Shown here: in pieces, positions 21,492 to 28,034 of the stretch
Position numbering within the stretch: position 1 is the first letter of the stretch
Layout of the letters: each line of letters starts with the position of its first letter
Virus record (IMG/VR): IMGVR_UViG_3300030389_003518
Location: 1-28,034 of that record
Direction: 5' to 3' (one strand)
Source: a virus
DNA: 28,034 bases
Made by a program: the position numbers and the translations under genes
Notes under the pieces: generated by a model
Database searches by the model: none
The model's input: the letters and a program-made list of their open reading frames with translations, nothing else
Told to the model about the DNA's origin: nothing

Positions 21492-21782
21492 AGGCTCATC
21501 CCCATCATCTTCATCAAACTCTTCATTCATAGCTTCTTGAGCTTTAGTAGCTAAATCAAGCAATTCAACATCTGTAGGAACATCAAAATTAATGTCCACA
21601 TTCTCTTCCGCCATCATAGATTTGAGTGCATATATTTCCATCAGACGCTGATGAAACAAAGATAACAACGCAACATAAAGTTGATCCCATGTCATGTCTT
21701 TTGCTCTCATCTCAGCTTTCCTCATAGAAAACTGATGCTCTAACGGCAGTTGGAATGCTTTAGGTTCAACTGAATTTTCCAT
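21480..21782 (-). CDS. NblA-like candidate phycobilisome-degradation adaptor, 100 aa
   Basis: Residues 11-57 line up by eye with the whole NblA helical hairpin: QLPLEHQFSMR matches the ELSLEQQFSIR signature of cyanobacterial NblA, then M-x-x-DQ and an L-x-L-x-x-Q-R second helix (VALLSLFHQRLMEIYALK). NblA binds phycobiliproteins and recruits Clp protease, dismantling the phycobilisome; it is known in freshwater cyanophages and has been reported in marine ones. This protein adds an acidic 40-residue C-terminus (MNEEFDEDDGDEPLAL) that ordinary NblA (about 55-65 aa) lacks. The match is short, so an unrelated helical protein is possible. Confidence 0.55.
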   Translation of the reverse strand: MENSVEPKAFQLPLEHQFSMRKAEMRAKDMTWDQLYVALLSLFHQRLMEIYALKSMMAEENVDINFDVPTDVELLDLATKAQEAMNEEFDEDDGDEPLAL

Positions 21783-21815
21783 TAGTTGTTACTATTTTAT
21801 AATCCTATTCTACGA

Positions 21816-22490
21816 CTATCTATCAAAATCACCATAGGTTCTCTCATAATATGTATCTAATTTCACTTCTGGAGAGACTCTTTTTGAATGATCTATATAG
21901 TCATTCATGAATTCAGTTAGAATATAAGGATTTATTTTCTTCTCTAGTTTTATCAAAGCCTCTATCTGACAAGGAAAAGCCTGATAACTATTCGCCGCTA
22001 ATAATAAAACCCCTGGAAAGGGAACTTCAGTTACATCTATTTCTCCCACAAATAAATTTGTTTCTTCTTTCCTTCTTTCCAATAAATGTCCTAATGCTCT
22101 ATGTTTTTCGTTATAAATCCATCTATTCATTTCTTCCGCCGCAGAGTGATACCGTTGTCCTTCTATATGATCAATGATGGTGCTGTATAGAAATGGTTTC
22201 CATCCTATTGAGTGTATGAAAGATATCAAAGCATTTTTCATTGATTGGTCTATTTTCAAATTCTGTTTATCCAGCTCTTCCTCAATTAGATGTATTTCAT
22301 ATAATAAATATTCCAAAGCTTTCTGCTTCGTTACACAGTGTCCTGATTTTACTGGAGAACCATCAGGGTAGAACTGCGTTCCATAACCAAGAGTATAAGG
22401 ATGCTTTCCAGTGACTGGATCCTCGACGGCTTTTTCTTTATATCCTTCGTATCGACAAATAATGTTAATTGCTTTAGTAAAATCTGCCAT
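21816..22490 (-). CDS. GH24 phage lysozyme (endolysin), 224 aa
   Basis: The GH24 site is near the N-terminus: Glu15 in ICRYEGYKEKA, Asp24 in VEDPVTG and Thr33 in YTLGYGT give the Glu-x8-Asp-x8-Thr triad of T4-type lysozymes, which cut the peptidoglycan glycan chain. The core continues with KQKALEYLLYEI and the SFIHSIGW helix, ending near LGHLLERRKEE at about residue 145. A C-terminal extension of roughly 75 residues (VPFPGVLLLAANSYQAFPCQ...) is unusual and not recognised. There is no signal peptide, so export needs a holin such as the one proposed at 12381-12821. Confidence 0.85.
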   Translation of the reverse strand: MADFTKAINIICRYEGYKEKAVEDPVTGKHPYTLGYGTQFYPDGSPVKSGHCVTKQKALEYLLYEIHLIEEELDKQNLKIDQSMKNALISFIHSIGWKPFLYSTIIDHIEGQRYHSAAEEMNRWIYNEKHRALGHLLERRKEETNLFVGEIDVTEVPFPGVLLLAANSYQAFPCQIEALIKLEKKINPYILTEFMNDYIDHSKRVSPEVKLDTYYERTYGDFDR

Positions 22491-22531
22491 ACAAAGTAAT
22501 AACTATCTACTATTAATCATACCTAACTTTA

Positions 22532-22831
22532 TTACCATTTCACCTTATGAGACCAATATCTAGCAGAGAATATATCGGGTTTTGCATCCTGAGCATTATG
22601 TCTAGCGTAGTAAGATTTCTTACGAGCTTTATCTTTAGCTGTTTTAGGATTTTTACCTGCTCCTTTAACCCCTTGTTGTCCAAATCTTATGATCTTTTCT
22701 TTTCCATCTTTACATGCTTTTACTACATGCGATTTAGTGGGATGCTTAGGTGTTTTTTTAGGTTTATTACACGCCATCTTATCTTTCGCAAGTTTTGCGG
22801 CTGATGCTGCTTTTTTATACTTACTAGACAT
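22532..22831 (-). CDS. Small very basic protein, 99 aa
   Basis: Lysine makes up a very large fraction (MSSKYKKAASAAKLAKDKMA; CNKPKKTPKHPTKSHVVKAC; KNPKTAKDKARKKSYYARHN). The C-terminal 65 residues (KDGKEKIIRFGQQGVKGAGK ... FSARYWSHKVKW) look like a DUF-type domain I recall from marine phages. Two Cys flank the middle. It likely binds nucleic acid; a virion DNA-packing role is possible. It lies just downstream of the giant gene, seven bases away. Confidence 0.7.
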   Translation of the reverse strand: MSSKYKKAASAAKLAKDKMACNKPKKTPKHPTKSHVVKACKDGKEKIIRFGQQGVKGAGKNPKTAKDKARKKSYYARHNAQDAKPDIFSARYWSHKVKW

Positions 22832-22838
22832 TACTTAG

Positions 22839-25800
22839 TTAAAAGAAACCTGAAAAACCTGGAATACTCATTGATTGATAAGAATCTAGAAAACTACTTC
22901 CTTTTTTCTTGACATCCTCTTCCTCATCATAATCTAGGTTATTTGGTAGGTTAAACGAGAAAATACTATCCTCTTTTTCTTCTTCATCTTCATCATCTTC
23001 TTTCTTCTCTCCAAATAAACTAGCAGTGTTACCTTCAAATCTACTTATAGCTTCAAAAGCACCTAAAGGATTCTTTAAATCCTCATTCGATAAACCGAAG
23101 ACCTCTCCTATCGGTTTATTACTACTTAAATCGGATAATAGTTTCTGTTGTTCTGGATCAATATCTGGAAATACCTCTTCATAAAATTCTTCTTCAGTAC
23201 CCTCATATCCAGCATTTTGAAATGTTTTGAATAATTGTGTATCTGATTTAAGTTTAGCGTCTGTCTTATAATCCTCCTCTCTTTGTATATATGTAACTCC
23301 AAGTAATTCTTGAGTAGGTTTTTCACGTTTTTCATTCAAATATTTTATTTGTGCTCTCATGTCTGCTGCACTGCCAGTTCTAAAAGTCTCTGCTATGTAG
23401 TCTTTTAACTCATCTACACTACCTTTAAAATCTTCTAACCCGATTTCTTTTAATGCATATTCCCATTCATCTGCATTTTTTAAAGGGTCTAACCCTGCTA
23501 ATATGTCATCCGCATATTCATCAGGTTTGATAAATTCACCGAAAACATCCGATAAACGCACAGATTCATCTTCCAGTTTTGGAATTATATTTTCGTATAT
23601 ATGTTGTTTGACTAAACCTGGATTAATAATATCTTCGGCACCATCGAATTTTTTATCATTTCCATTAGCATCTTTATTGAATTGTCCTTTTACTTGATAA
23701 TGAAATCTAGCAAACTGATCTTTTTCACTAATATTAGCTCCATATTCATAAATTTTTTCTGCCCATGTTCCTAAAGCTGGGTTATTTGGATCAACTAACT
23801 GGTTGGGATTGTTTTTTGCAGCTTCCCAATCAGCACTAACTGTTTGCTTTTGTTTTGCATAATGTGCTTCTAAAGCTTTATCTCTTCCAGCCCCTCGAGG
23901 ATTGAAATAGAAATCACTATCAAAGGGTCTGTCTTGACTTATTTTCTGAATGTCTTCTAGATATTTTTTAGCTTGTGCTGATCCCAAGGATTGAACAGCA
24001 TTCAACATGGTCTGTGTTTGGAAAGGGTTCTGCTCTGTTGTACGTACATCTAAATATTCTACAAATTCATTCATAGATCTAGACTCATCAAATCTTGGTT
24101 TCAAATAATCATTAATATATTTTTCTGCAAAAGAACGTTGTATTTCAATTTCTTGTTCTGCCGCCTCCTCTGCCTCTCCCACTTCAAAACCTATAGTTAT
24201 GTAATTATCTTTAGATTCTGTATAGGCTTTTGAAAGAGAATCATCAAACCATTTCTGCCAGTTATAGACTACGTTATTAGATACGCCTGTTACTCCGCTT
24301 AATTGTTTTTCCAGAGTTTTTTTATCAAACCCAGAATCTTTTCCTAAGAAAGGTAAATATCCTCCTATACCTGAATCTCCTAGTAAGCTATCTGCAAGAC
24401 TACTGTTAACATCCATTATTTCCCCAAAAGTTCCAAACTCTCCCATTAAAGCTAATTCTTGTTCTTTAGCCTTTGCTTTTTTTAATTCATTAATAGTATC
24501 TTTTAAAACGTTCTGAGTTAATGCTCCAAATTTCTTTGTCTGTAAAATAGCTTCTTCACCAACGACTCCTGTTATGACATCTTCTAATTCTGTGATATAT
24601 GCACCCTCTTCTTTTAGCAGATTAAAAGCAGCTTTATCATCTTCATTCTGAGATTGTTGGAATATTAATAAAAATTCATCTGGATTGTCAATATTAAAAG
24701 TCGTACCAGCACTCTCGACAAATCTGTTAGCTGTTCCATCAGCCTTAGCTTTTTTAGCTTCTTCATATGCATCTTTTATATATTTAACACTATTTATCAT
24801 TTCTTCTGGATTATCGGGCTCTTCATCATCTATACCTGAAATATTCAACATCTTGTCTCTATAAAATTGAATTTCTGCTTCAGTAGGAGCTTCCTCATTA
24901 TATTTATCTGCTAAATCTGCTATCTTGGCTGCATTACCTCTTATGTTCCCACCAGGTTCTTTTGCTTGTCCATATCTCCATAGATAATATCCTCTTTCAG
25001 CATCTACCCCTGGTGTGCCATATCTTTCAGTAATGTCTATATCATCATCAGCTACAGCCTGATTCCAGTTCTCTTCTTCCGTAGGACCCTGATATTTTAA
25101 TTGTTGCGTTTTATAGTATTCAGGATCAAAGTCTCCTACTGGAGGTTTACCTTTTGTATTTGCATATCCTAATTCTTGACCATATCCAAAATCAAACTTT
25201 TCTAATTTCTCACCTCTGTAAAAATCTTTAAATACAGACTCTACATCTCCTAATATCTTATTAGCGTTTTCTTCACTAATCCCCTGATTAATAACCATTC
25301 TGTCTTTCATGGCTCTAATCTTATCTCTTTGATCGGTATAATCAGCTCCCCTAGTTTGAGTGGCAATATCTATTGCGTCTTTATATGCTGTCTCTTTAAC
25401 CCTTAAATTACGGTTATATTGCTTGTTAAAGTCATTTATTTTTTTTGCATACTCATTAAATATTGGATTAAATTCATTATATAATTGAACATTATTATTA
25501 TTATCATTGACTGTATTCATATTGTTTATCATTGCCTCTTTTGTCCCAGAAGGCACACCACGTTTTGCAAAGAAATAACCCCCTTTGTTGTAATTTTTAT
25601 TTCCTTTATTATTTAAATGTCTTGTATCAGCCCAGTCTTGAAGAACGTACGCATCGTCCTCATCAAGTGTGAAAAGAAAATCACCTTCTCTAGCAAGGAC
25701 ATCATTGATTCTCGCATTTATCATAGTTGATCTGTCCTTAACGTCGTGTTGACTCATATCCCGTGGATTCTTATGTCCGCTTTTAAATCCCGATCCGCCT

Positions 25801-26294
25801 TCTTTACTAATAATATCCGTAACATCTATAACCCAAGTAAAAGTTTCTTTTTTACCTAGGCGAGTGTCTCCATCATCATTTATCTCGTACTCTACATTTA
25901 CAGTACTTGATGGAATACCTTTAGGACTGGTAGCTAGATCATCTGAAGATGTTATGAAACCGTGAACTTTATCTCCAAAATTATACTGCCTACCGTCACT
26001 TGCTATCCCGGCCTCCCGATTTCCATTAATATATCTATAAATGCGATCACCAGTGTCAATTCTAGACATCTCGTATTTAACAAAAACACGGGCATTGGCA
26101 GCATTTTCTGGTAAGTTCTCATTAAATTGATTTTCATTCAAATCATCAGGCATGTCATATTCCATTTCCCCAGTAGAAGGATTATATTTAATATTATTCT
26201 CAACAAAAGAATTAGGTAAACTCTTAGATGCTTCTAAGGAATTCTTATAATTTTGTAAACTTTGTTCTAACTGTGCTCTAGATATTCGAGCCAT
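22839..26294 (-). CDS. Giant probable virion protein, 1151 aa
   Basis: Not recognised by motif. Very hydrophilic, rich in Asp, Glu, Asn, Lys and Tyr, with long helical and coiled-coil-like stretches (EEAAEQEIEIQRSFAEKYIN; VLKDTINELKKAKAKEQELA). A more beta-like N-terminal part (residues about 1-200, e.g. DTGDRIYRYINGNREAG) precedes them, and the end is highly acidic (GEKKEDDEDEEEKEDSIFSF). No membrane segment, Walker or transglycosylase motif is evident. Length, composition and position among virion genes suggest an internal virion or tail-associated protein. It is the largest gene of the window. Function unknown. Confidence 0.75.
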   Translation of the reverse strand: MARISRAQLEQSLQNYKNSLEASKSLPNSFVENNIKYNPSTGEMEYDMPDDLNENQFNENLPENAANARVFVKYEMSRIDTGDRIYRYINGNREAGIASDGRQYNFGDKVHGFITSSDDLATSPKGIPSSTVNVEYEINDDGDTRLGKKETFTWVIDVTDIISKEGGSGFKSGHKNPRDMSQHDVKDRSTMINARINDVLAREGDFLFTLDEDDAYVLQDWADTRHLNNKGNKNYNKGGYFFAKRGVPSGTKEAMINNMNTVNDNNNNVQLYNEFNPIFNEYAKKINDFNKQYNRNLRVKETAYKDAIDIATQTRGADYTDQRDKIRAMKDRMVINQGISEENANKILGDVESVFKDFYRGEKLEKFDFGYGQELGYANTKGKPPVGDFDPEYYKTQQLKYQGPTEEENWNQAVADDDIDITERYGTPGVDAERGYYLWRYGQAKEPGGNIRGNAAKIADLADKYNEEAPTEAEIQFYRDKMLNISGIDDEEPDNPEEMINSVKYIKDAYEEAKKAKADGTANRFVESAGTTFNIDNPDEFLLIFQQSQNEDDKAAFNLLKEEGAYITELEDVITGVVGEEAILQTKKFGALTQNVLKDTINELKKAKAKEQELALMGEFGTFGEIMDVNSSLADSLLGDSGIGGYLPFLGKDSGFDKKTLEKQLSGVTGVSNNVVYNWQKWFDDSLSKAYTESKDNYITIGFEVGEAEEAAEQEIEIQRSFAEKYINDYLKPRFDESRSMNEFVEYLDVRTTEQNPFQTQTMLNAVQSLGSAQAKKYLEDIQKISQDRPFDSDFYFNPRGAGRDKALEAHYAKQKQTVSADWEAAKNNPNQLVDPNNPALGTWAEKIYEYGANISEKDQFARFHYQVKGQFNKDANGNDKKFDGAEDIINPGLVKQHIYENIIPKLEDESVRLSDVFGEFIKPDEYADDILAGLDPLKNADEWEYALKEIGLEDFKGSVDELKDYIAETFRTGSAADMRAQIKYLNEKREKPTQELLGVTYIQREEDYKTDAKLKSDTQLFKTFQNAGYEGTEEEFYEEVFPDIDPEQQKLLSDLSSNKPIGEVFGLSNEDLKNPLGAFEAISRFEGNTASLFGEKKEDDEDEEEKEDSIFSFNLPNNLDYDEEEDVKKKGSSFLDSYQSMSIPGFSGFF

Positions 26295-26307
26295 TCTAAT
26301 TACTTAC

Positions 26308-26646
26308 CTACGTATATATTATTATATCTTTTACATCATCAGTCATCCATGCTTTTATAGCTTCTAGTTTAGAAGAACAAAAATACTCTTTAGTTCTAAA
26401 CCAATCTTCCATGTTCTGGCTTCCTTTATCTGCATTACATCTTCTACATGCAGGTACTAAGTTGTATCGATTATTAGATCCGGATTTAAATTTTGGAACT
26501 ATGTGGTCAAGAGATGTAGCCGTTTCCTCACAATAGCCACATTTGTGGTTCCAGGCTTCGTATATTGATTGTCTATATCGTCGTTTTGCTAGTCGTGGAG
26601 AGAGTTCTAAGAGCAGGGTTAAGGGTTCCTGTTCATCTCTAAACAT
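26308..26646 (-). CDS. HNH endonuclease, 112 aa
   Basis: CGYCEETATSLDHIVPKFKS (about residues 36-55) gives the Cys-x2-Cys and Asp-His of the HNH site, and NNRYNLVPACRRCNADKGSQ (about 57-76) the asparagine and second Cys-x2-Cys. This is the complete HNH_5/Zn-type domain. The length is normal for a free-standing phage homing endonuclease. It sits 13 bases upstream of the giant gene and is the first gene of this leftward group, so it probably inserted between promoter and structural gene. Confidence 0.87.
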   Translation of the reverse strand: MFRDEQEPLTLLLELSPRLAKRRYRQSIYEAWNHKCGYCEETATSLDHIVPKFKSGSNNRYNLVPACRRCNADKGSQNMEDWFRTKEYFCSSKLEAIKAWMTDDVKDIIIYT

Positions 26647-26675
26647 ACTAATTATTGTCGTTATCTTAGTCTAAT

Positions 26676-26736
26676 ACCACCTATTCTGAAGGAGATGATT
26701 AAGAAAACCTTAACTAAATTGGACACCATAGGTGGT
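26676..26736. promoter_or_regulatory. Inverted repeat upstream of the HTH gene
   Basis: ACCACCTAT (26676-26684) and ATAGGTGGT (26728-26736) are perfect 9-bp inverted repeats, 43 bases apart, in the gap between the divergent HNH and HTH genes. Could be paired operator half-sites. An alternative 44-codon frame (26695-26829, MIKKTLTKLDTIGGGVTVWE...) overlaps here but has an ill-spaced ribosome site. Confidence 0.3.
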
Positions 26737-26771
26737 GGCGTTACCGTGTGGGAGTACTACATACAGTGTCC

Positions 26772-27008
26772 ATGTCAAACAATTCAGAGTGGGTTACCGC
26801 CCGCAAAGCAATTCAAATTCTTGGAATAGATAGGAAAACTTTATTCAAATATAGAGATGATGGAACTCTAAGATTAGGTCCACATTATTTAGCTTTTGAA
26901 AATTGTTTCTCTCGTGACGACTACAAATACAATATTGAAAAAGTAAAAGAAGAATTAGAAAAGAAAAATCTACTTCCTCTTAAATTCATTGATTCACTTG
27001 CATCTTGA
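26772..27008 (+). CDS. Small helix-turn-helix DNA-binding protein, 78 aa
   Basis: Start at ATG 26772 (MSNNSEWVTARKAIQILGID), rather than the GTG at 26748. WVTARKAIQILGIDRKTLFK is a MerR/excisionase-like helix-turn-helix and YRDDGTLRLGPHYLAF the following wing. A charged helix (NIEKVKEELEKKN) may dimerise. It lies alone between leftward gene groups and ends at a bidirectional terminator, an arrangement typical of a regulatory gene. It could repress its neighbours through the inverted repeat upstream. Confidence 0.65.
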   Translation: MSNNSEWVTARKAIQILGIDRKTLFKYRDDGTLRLGPHYLAFENCFSRDDYKYNIEKVKEELEKKNLLPLKFIDSLAS

Positions 27009-27028
27009 AAGTTCAATTCAAAGTAAAA

Positions 27029-27056
27029 AGCCCAGTAAAACTACTGGGCTATTTTT
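27029..27056. terminator. Bidirectional rho-independent terminator
   Basis: AGCCCAGTA (27029-27037) pairs perfectly with TACTGGGCT (27042-27050) over a 4-base loop AAAC. T-rich ATTTTT follows on the plus strand and CTTTTTAC on the minus strand, so it can end both the HTH gene and the convergent small membrane-protein genes. Confidence 0.9.
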
Positions 27057-27192
27057 ATGCCATTTGATATAAACCAACCGCAAAAGTTAGGATAGAACCC
27101 CATCCAATAATCTTAGGTATGTATCTAATTGATATTGGGCGTTTATATACTTCCATGACATCGTGGTAGGACTGTGACATGGCATCGCTCAT
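27055..27192 (-). CDS. 45-aa single-span membrane protein
   Basis: MSDAMSQSYHDVMEVYKRPI leads to a transmembrane segment near IIGWGSILTFAVGLY, ending QMA. Its ATG overlaps the stop of the first Hli gene as TAATG, and its own stop lies against the bidirectional terminator. A short membrane protein in a photosynthesis cluster suggests a thylakoid location, but I recognise no known subunit. Confidence 0.6.
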   Translation of the reverse strand: MSDAMSQSYHDVMEVYKRPISIRYIPKIIGWGSILTFAVGLYQMA

Positions 27193-27323
27193 TAGAAGAT
27201 ACCGAAGAACATATGTCCTGTAAGAAGGTCACTTGTTGCTGCTGCAACTAGACCGAGCATGGCTAATCTGCCATTCCATTTTTCAGCCCAGACTTTCTGA
27301 GACTCTAAATTTTTGTTTTTCAT
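27192..27323 (-). CDS. hli: High-light-inducible protein (Hli), 43 aa
   Basis: The chlorophyll-binding motif is complete: WAEKWNGRLAMLG holds the Glu and Arg of E-x2-NGR-x-AM, the ion pair that binds chlorophyll in the LHC/ELIP superfamily. One helix (about residues 20-36) is followed by LLTGHMFFGIF, a variant of the usual TGQIIPGIF end. Hli proteins sit in the thylakoid, bind chlorophyll and dissipate excess light energy near photosystem II. The start MKNKNLE is preferred over the longer frame, since its ATG overlaps the next gene's stop as TAATG. Confidence 0.88.
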   Translation of the reverse strand: MKNKNLESQKVWAEKWNGRLAMLGLVAAATSDLLTGHMFFGIF

Positions 27324-27514
27324 TAGAATATACCGGGAATAATTTGACCTGTAGTTACGTATGCACCGAGAAGAGCAATAAAACCTATCATTGCCCATCT
27401 TCCGTTTACTTTTTCTGCATCTTCTGGATAGCTAGTATAATTAGTATCCACAAGTACTGCTGGTTCAGTAGGAAAAATATTTTGCCTACCACCGCTTTCT
27501 GTGATTTGAGTCAT
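27323..27514 (-). CDS. hli: High-light-inducible protein (Hli), 63 aa
   Basis: MTQITESGGRQNIFPTEPAV begins an N-terminal stroma-facing arm of about 35 residues. EKVNGRWAMIG gives the E-x2-NGR-x-AM chlorophyll site, and AYVTTGQIIPGIF the family's C-terminal end. It is the longest of the three Hli genes, and the arm (up to DTNYTSYPED) is not present in the other two. It is 20 bases downstream of the third Hli gene and overlaps the first by one base. The whole trio is transcribed towards the terminator at 27029. Confidence 0.9.
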   Translation of the reverse strand: MTQITESGGRQNIFPTEPAVLVDTNYTSYPEDAEKVNGRWAMIGFIALLGAYVTTGQIIPGIF

Positions 27515-27534
27515 TTTAAAATTAAAGTTACAAA

Positions 27535-27642
27535 TTAAAATATACCTGGAATGATCTGTCCAGTTGTTGCATATGCACCGAGAGCTGCGACAAAACCTAG
27601 CATTGCTGCCCATCCATTAAATCTTTCTGCTTCAGGAGTCAT
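27535..27642 (-). CDS. hli: Minimal high-light-inducible protein (Hli), 35 aa
   Basis: MTPEAERFNGWAAMLGFVAA then LGAYATTGQIIPGIF: a whole Hli protein of only 35 residues, missed by a minimum-length cutoff of about 60 residues. The E-x2-NG motif is kept but the Arg normally following NG is Trp, so the Glu-Arg ion pair of classical Hli proteins cannot form the same way; similar phage forms exist as far as I recall. It shares the TTGQIIPGIF end with the second Hli gene, so recent duplication is likely. The upstream gap holds an imperfect inverted repeat AAGTAA/TTACTT (27647-27652 and 27660-27665). Confidence 0.88.
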   Translation of the reverse strand: MTPEAERFNGWAAMLGFVAALGAYATTGQIIPGIF

Positions 27643-27703
27643 TGTTAAGTAATATTAAGTTACTTTAATAAACTACCATATATACACCGTATTTATGCCT
27701 AGT

Positions 27704-27919
27704 TTAAGCATTCCAATACTTTGCAATTTCAGGAATAATATTTACGTCTAATCCCATAAACGGAGGAACAATTCCTAACACTCTAAAAAGTCCATCTACA
27801 AATGCACCCATAAAGACGAATCCTAAAGACATGCTGACCATAGTTGCATTTCTATTGTGCTGATTTATTGCAACAGCAATAGATTCATCAATTAAAGCTT
27901 GTACTTCTTCAGGAGTCAT
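27704..27919 (-). CDS. Cyanophage-type membrane protein, 71 aa
   Basis: MTPEEVQALIDESIAVAINQ is a helical charged N-terminus, followed by HNRNATMVSMSLGFVFMGAF and VDGLFRVLGIVPPF, one or two membrane segments, and an end INIIPEIAKYWNA-like tail. The start residues MTPEE resemble those of the neighbouring Hli. It is not an Hli: no E-x2-NGR motif. I recall similar proteins next to photosynthesis genes in cyanophages. It is the first gene after the psbA terminator. Confidence 0.7.
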   Translation of the reverse strand: MTPEEVQALIDESIAVAINQHNRNATMVSMSLGFVFMGAFVDGLFRVLGIVPPFMGLDVNIIPEIAKYWNA

Positions 27920-27961
27920 GGTTCTAAAAGGTTTTAATTATTGTATAGAAGGTAAATAAAA

Positions 27962-27988
27962 AGAAAAGCCCCTCGTCAGGAGAGGGGC
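27962..27988 (-). terminator. Rho-independent terminator behind psbA
   Basis: GCCCCTC (27968-27974) pairs perfectly with GAGGGGC (27982-27988) over a 7-base loop. On the minus strand the stem is followed by TTTTCTTTTT, so it ends leftward transcription from the gene entering at the right edge, 31 bases after its stop. Confidence 0.85.
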
Positions 27989-28018
27989 ACATTTTAAATT
28001 AAATTAAGGTAATTGTAC

Positions 28019-28034
28019 TTAACCAATAGCTGGA
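28019..28034 (-). CDS. psbA: Probable psbA (photosystem II D1), last codons only
   Basis: On the minus strand the window edge reads ..Pro-Ala-Ile-Gly followed by TAA (28019-28021). APAIG is the usual C-terminal end of D1 from marine picocyanobacteria and their phages as I recall it. The position before a strong terminator and beside hli genes is the common cyanophage arrangement. Only four residues are seen, so this is context-based. Confidence 0.5.

Noticed and set aside
17602-22840. TTAACTAAG ahead of two leftward genes (17592 and 22831 starts) as a shared motif
   Set aside because: Only two clear copies at different distances from the start; AT-rich chance is likely.
27192-27613. Longer frames that extend the Hli genes upstream and opposite-strand frames across the Hli cluster
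   Set aside because: The extensions are Cys/Arg/Ser-rich antisense-like sequence; compact starts joined by TAATG overlaps match known Hli sizes.
1-28034. tRNA, rRNA, CRISPR array, IS element or integrase
   Set aside because: No cloverleaf, spaced direct-repeat array, terminal inverted repeats with a transposase, or recombinase motifs were seen.

Overview
The window looks like part of the genome of a tailed marine cyanophage (Caudoviricetes) infecting Synechococcus or Prochlorococcus. It is AT-rich and densely packed, with many ATGA or TAATG stop/start overlaps. Phage genes (primase/helicase, a RecB-like exonuclease, lysozyme, a holin-like protein, virion proteins, HNH endonucleases) are interleaved with genes of cyanobacterial type: a PsbN-like protein, S-adenosylmethionine decarboxylase (speD), three high-light-inducible (Hli) proteins, a candidate NblA-like phycobilisome-degradation adaptor and, running off the right edge, what appears to be the C-terminus of psbA. 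I saw no tRNA, rRNA, IS element or CRISPR array.

Layout. 1-1580 (+): end of an unidentified gene, then the PsbN-like gene and a chain of small overlapping genes. 1564-3449 (-): HNH endonuclease, a conserved-looking phage protein, a SAM methyltransferase and a 50-aa leader gene. 3560-9521 (+): exonuclease (split by an apparent deletion plus frameshift), a large prim-pol/D5-type helicase, speD, a glycosyltransferase and a phosphomannose-isomerase-like cupin, closed by a strong terminator near 9577-9615. 9807-15388 (+): two HNH-like proteins, a GTG-started virion-like protein, small proteins, a holin-like membrane protein, a nucleotidyltransferase and three consecutive signal-peptide proteins. 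15336-17957 (-): membrane and fibre-like proteins. 18010-20485 (+): an HTH protein, two unknowns, a Dam-like protein with an altered catalytic motif and a dCTP-deaminase-like protein with an altered catalytic residue. 20486-21491: a divergent pair around a perfect inverted repeat, then a DUF3310-type protein. 21480-26646 (-): the NblA-like gene, lysozyme, a small basic protein, a giant 1151-aa probable virion protein and an HNH endonuclease. 26772-27008 (+): a small HTH protein ending at a bidirectional terminator. 27055-28034 (-): a tight cluster of small membrane proteins with three Hli genes, downstream of the psbA terminator.

How the genes fit together (inference). The phage replicates with its primase/helicase and exonuclease and adjusts nucleotides and polyamines (dCTP-deaminase-like protein, DUF3310, SpeD). 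It keeps or reshapes the host photosynthetic apparatus with D1, PsbN and Hli, and possibly strips phycobilisomes with the NblA-like adaptor. Lysis is by the holin-like protein and the GH24 lysozyme. The most interesting points are the NblA-like protein, the N-terminally extended PsbN, the split exonuclease, the Glu-to-Gln change in the dCTP-deaminase-like protein, the FPPS version of the Dam motif, and a secreted protein with no conventional start codon. All family assignments are by eye; no database search was run.
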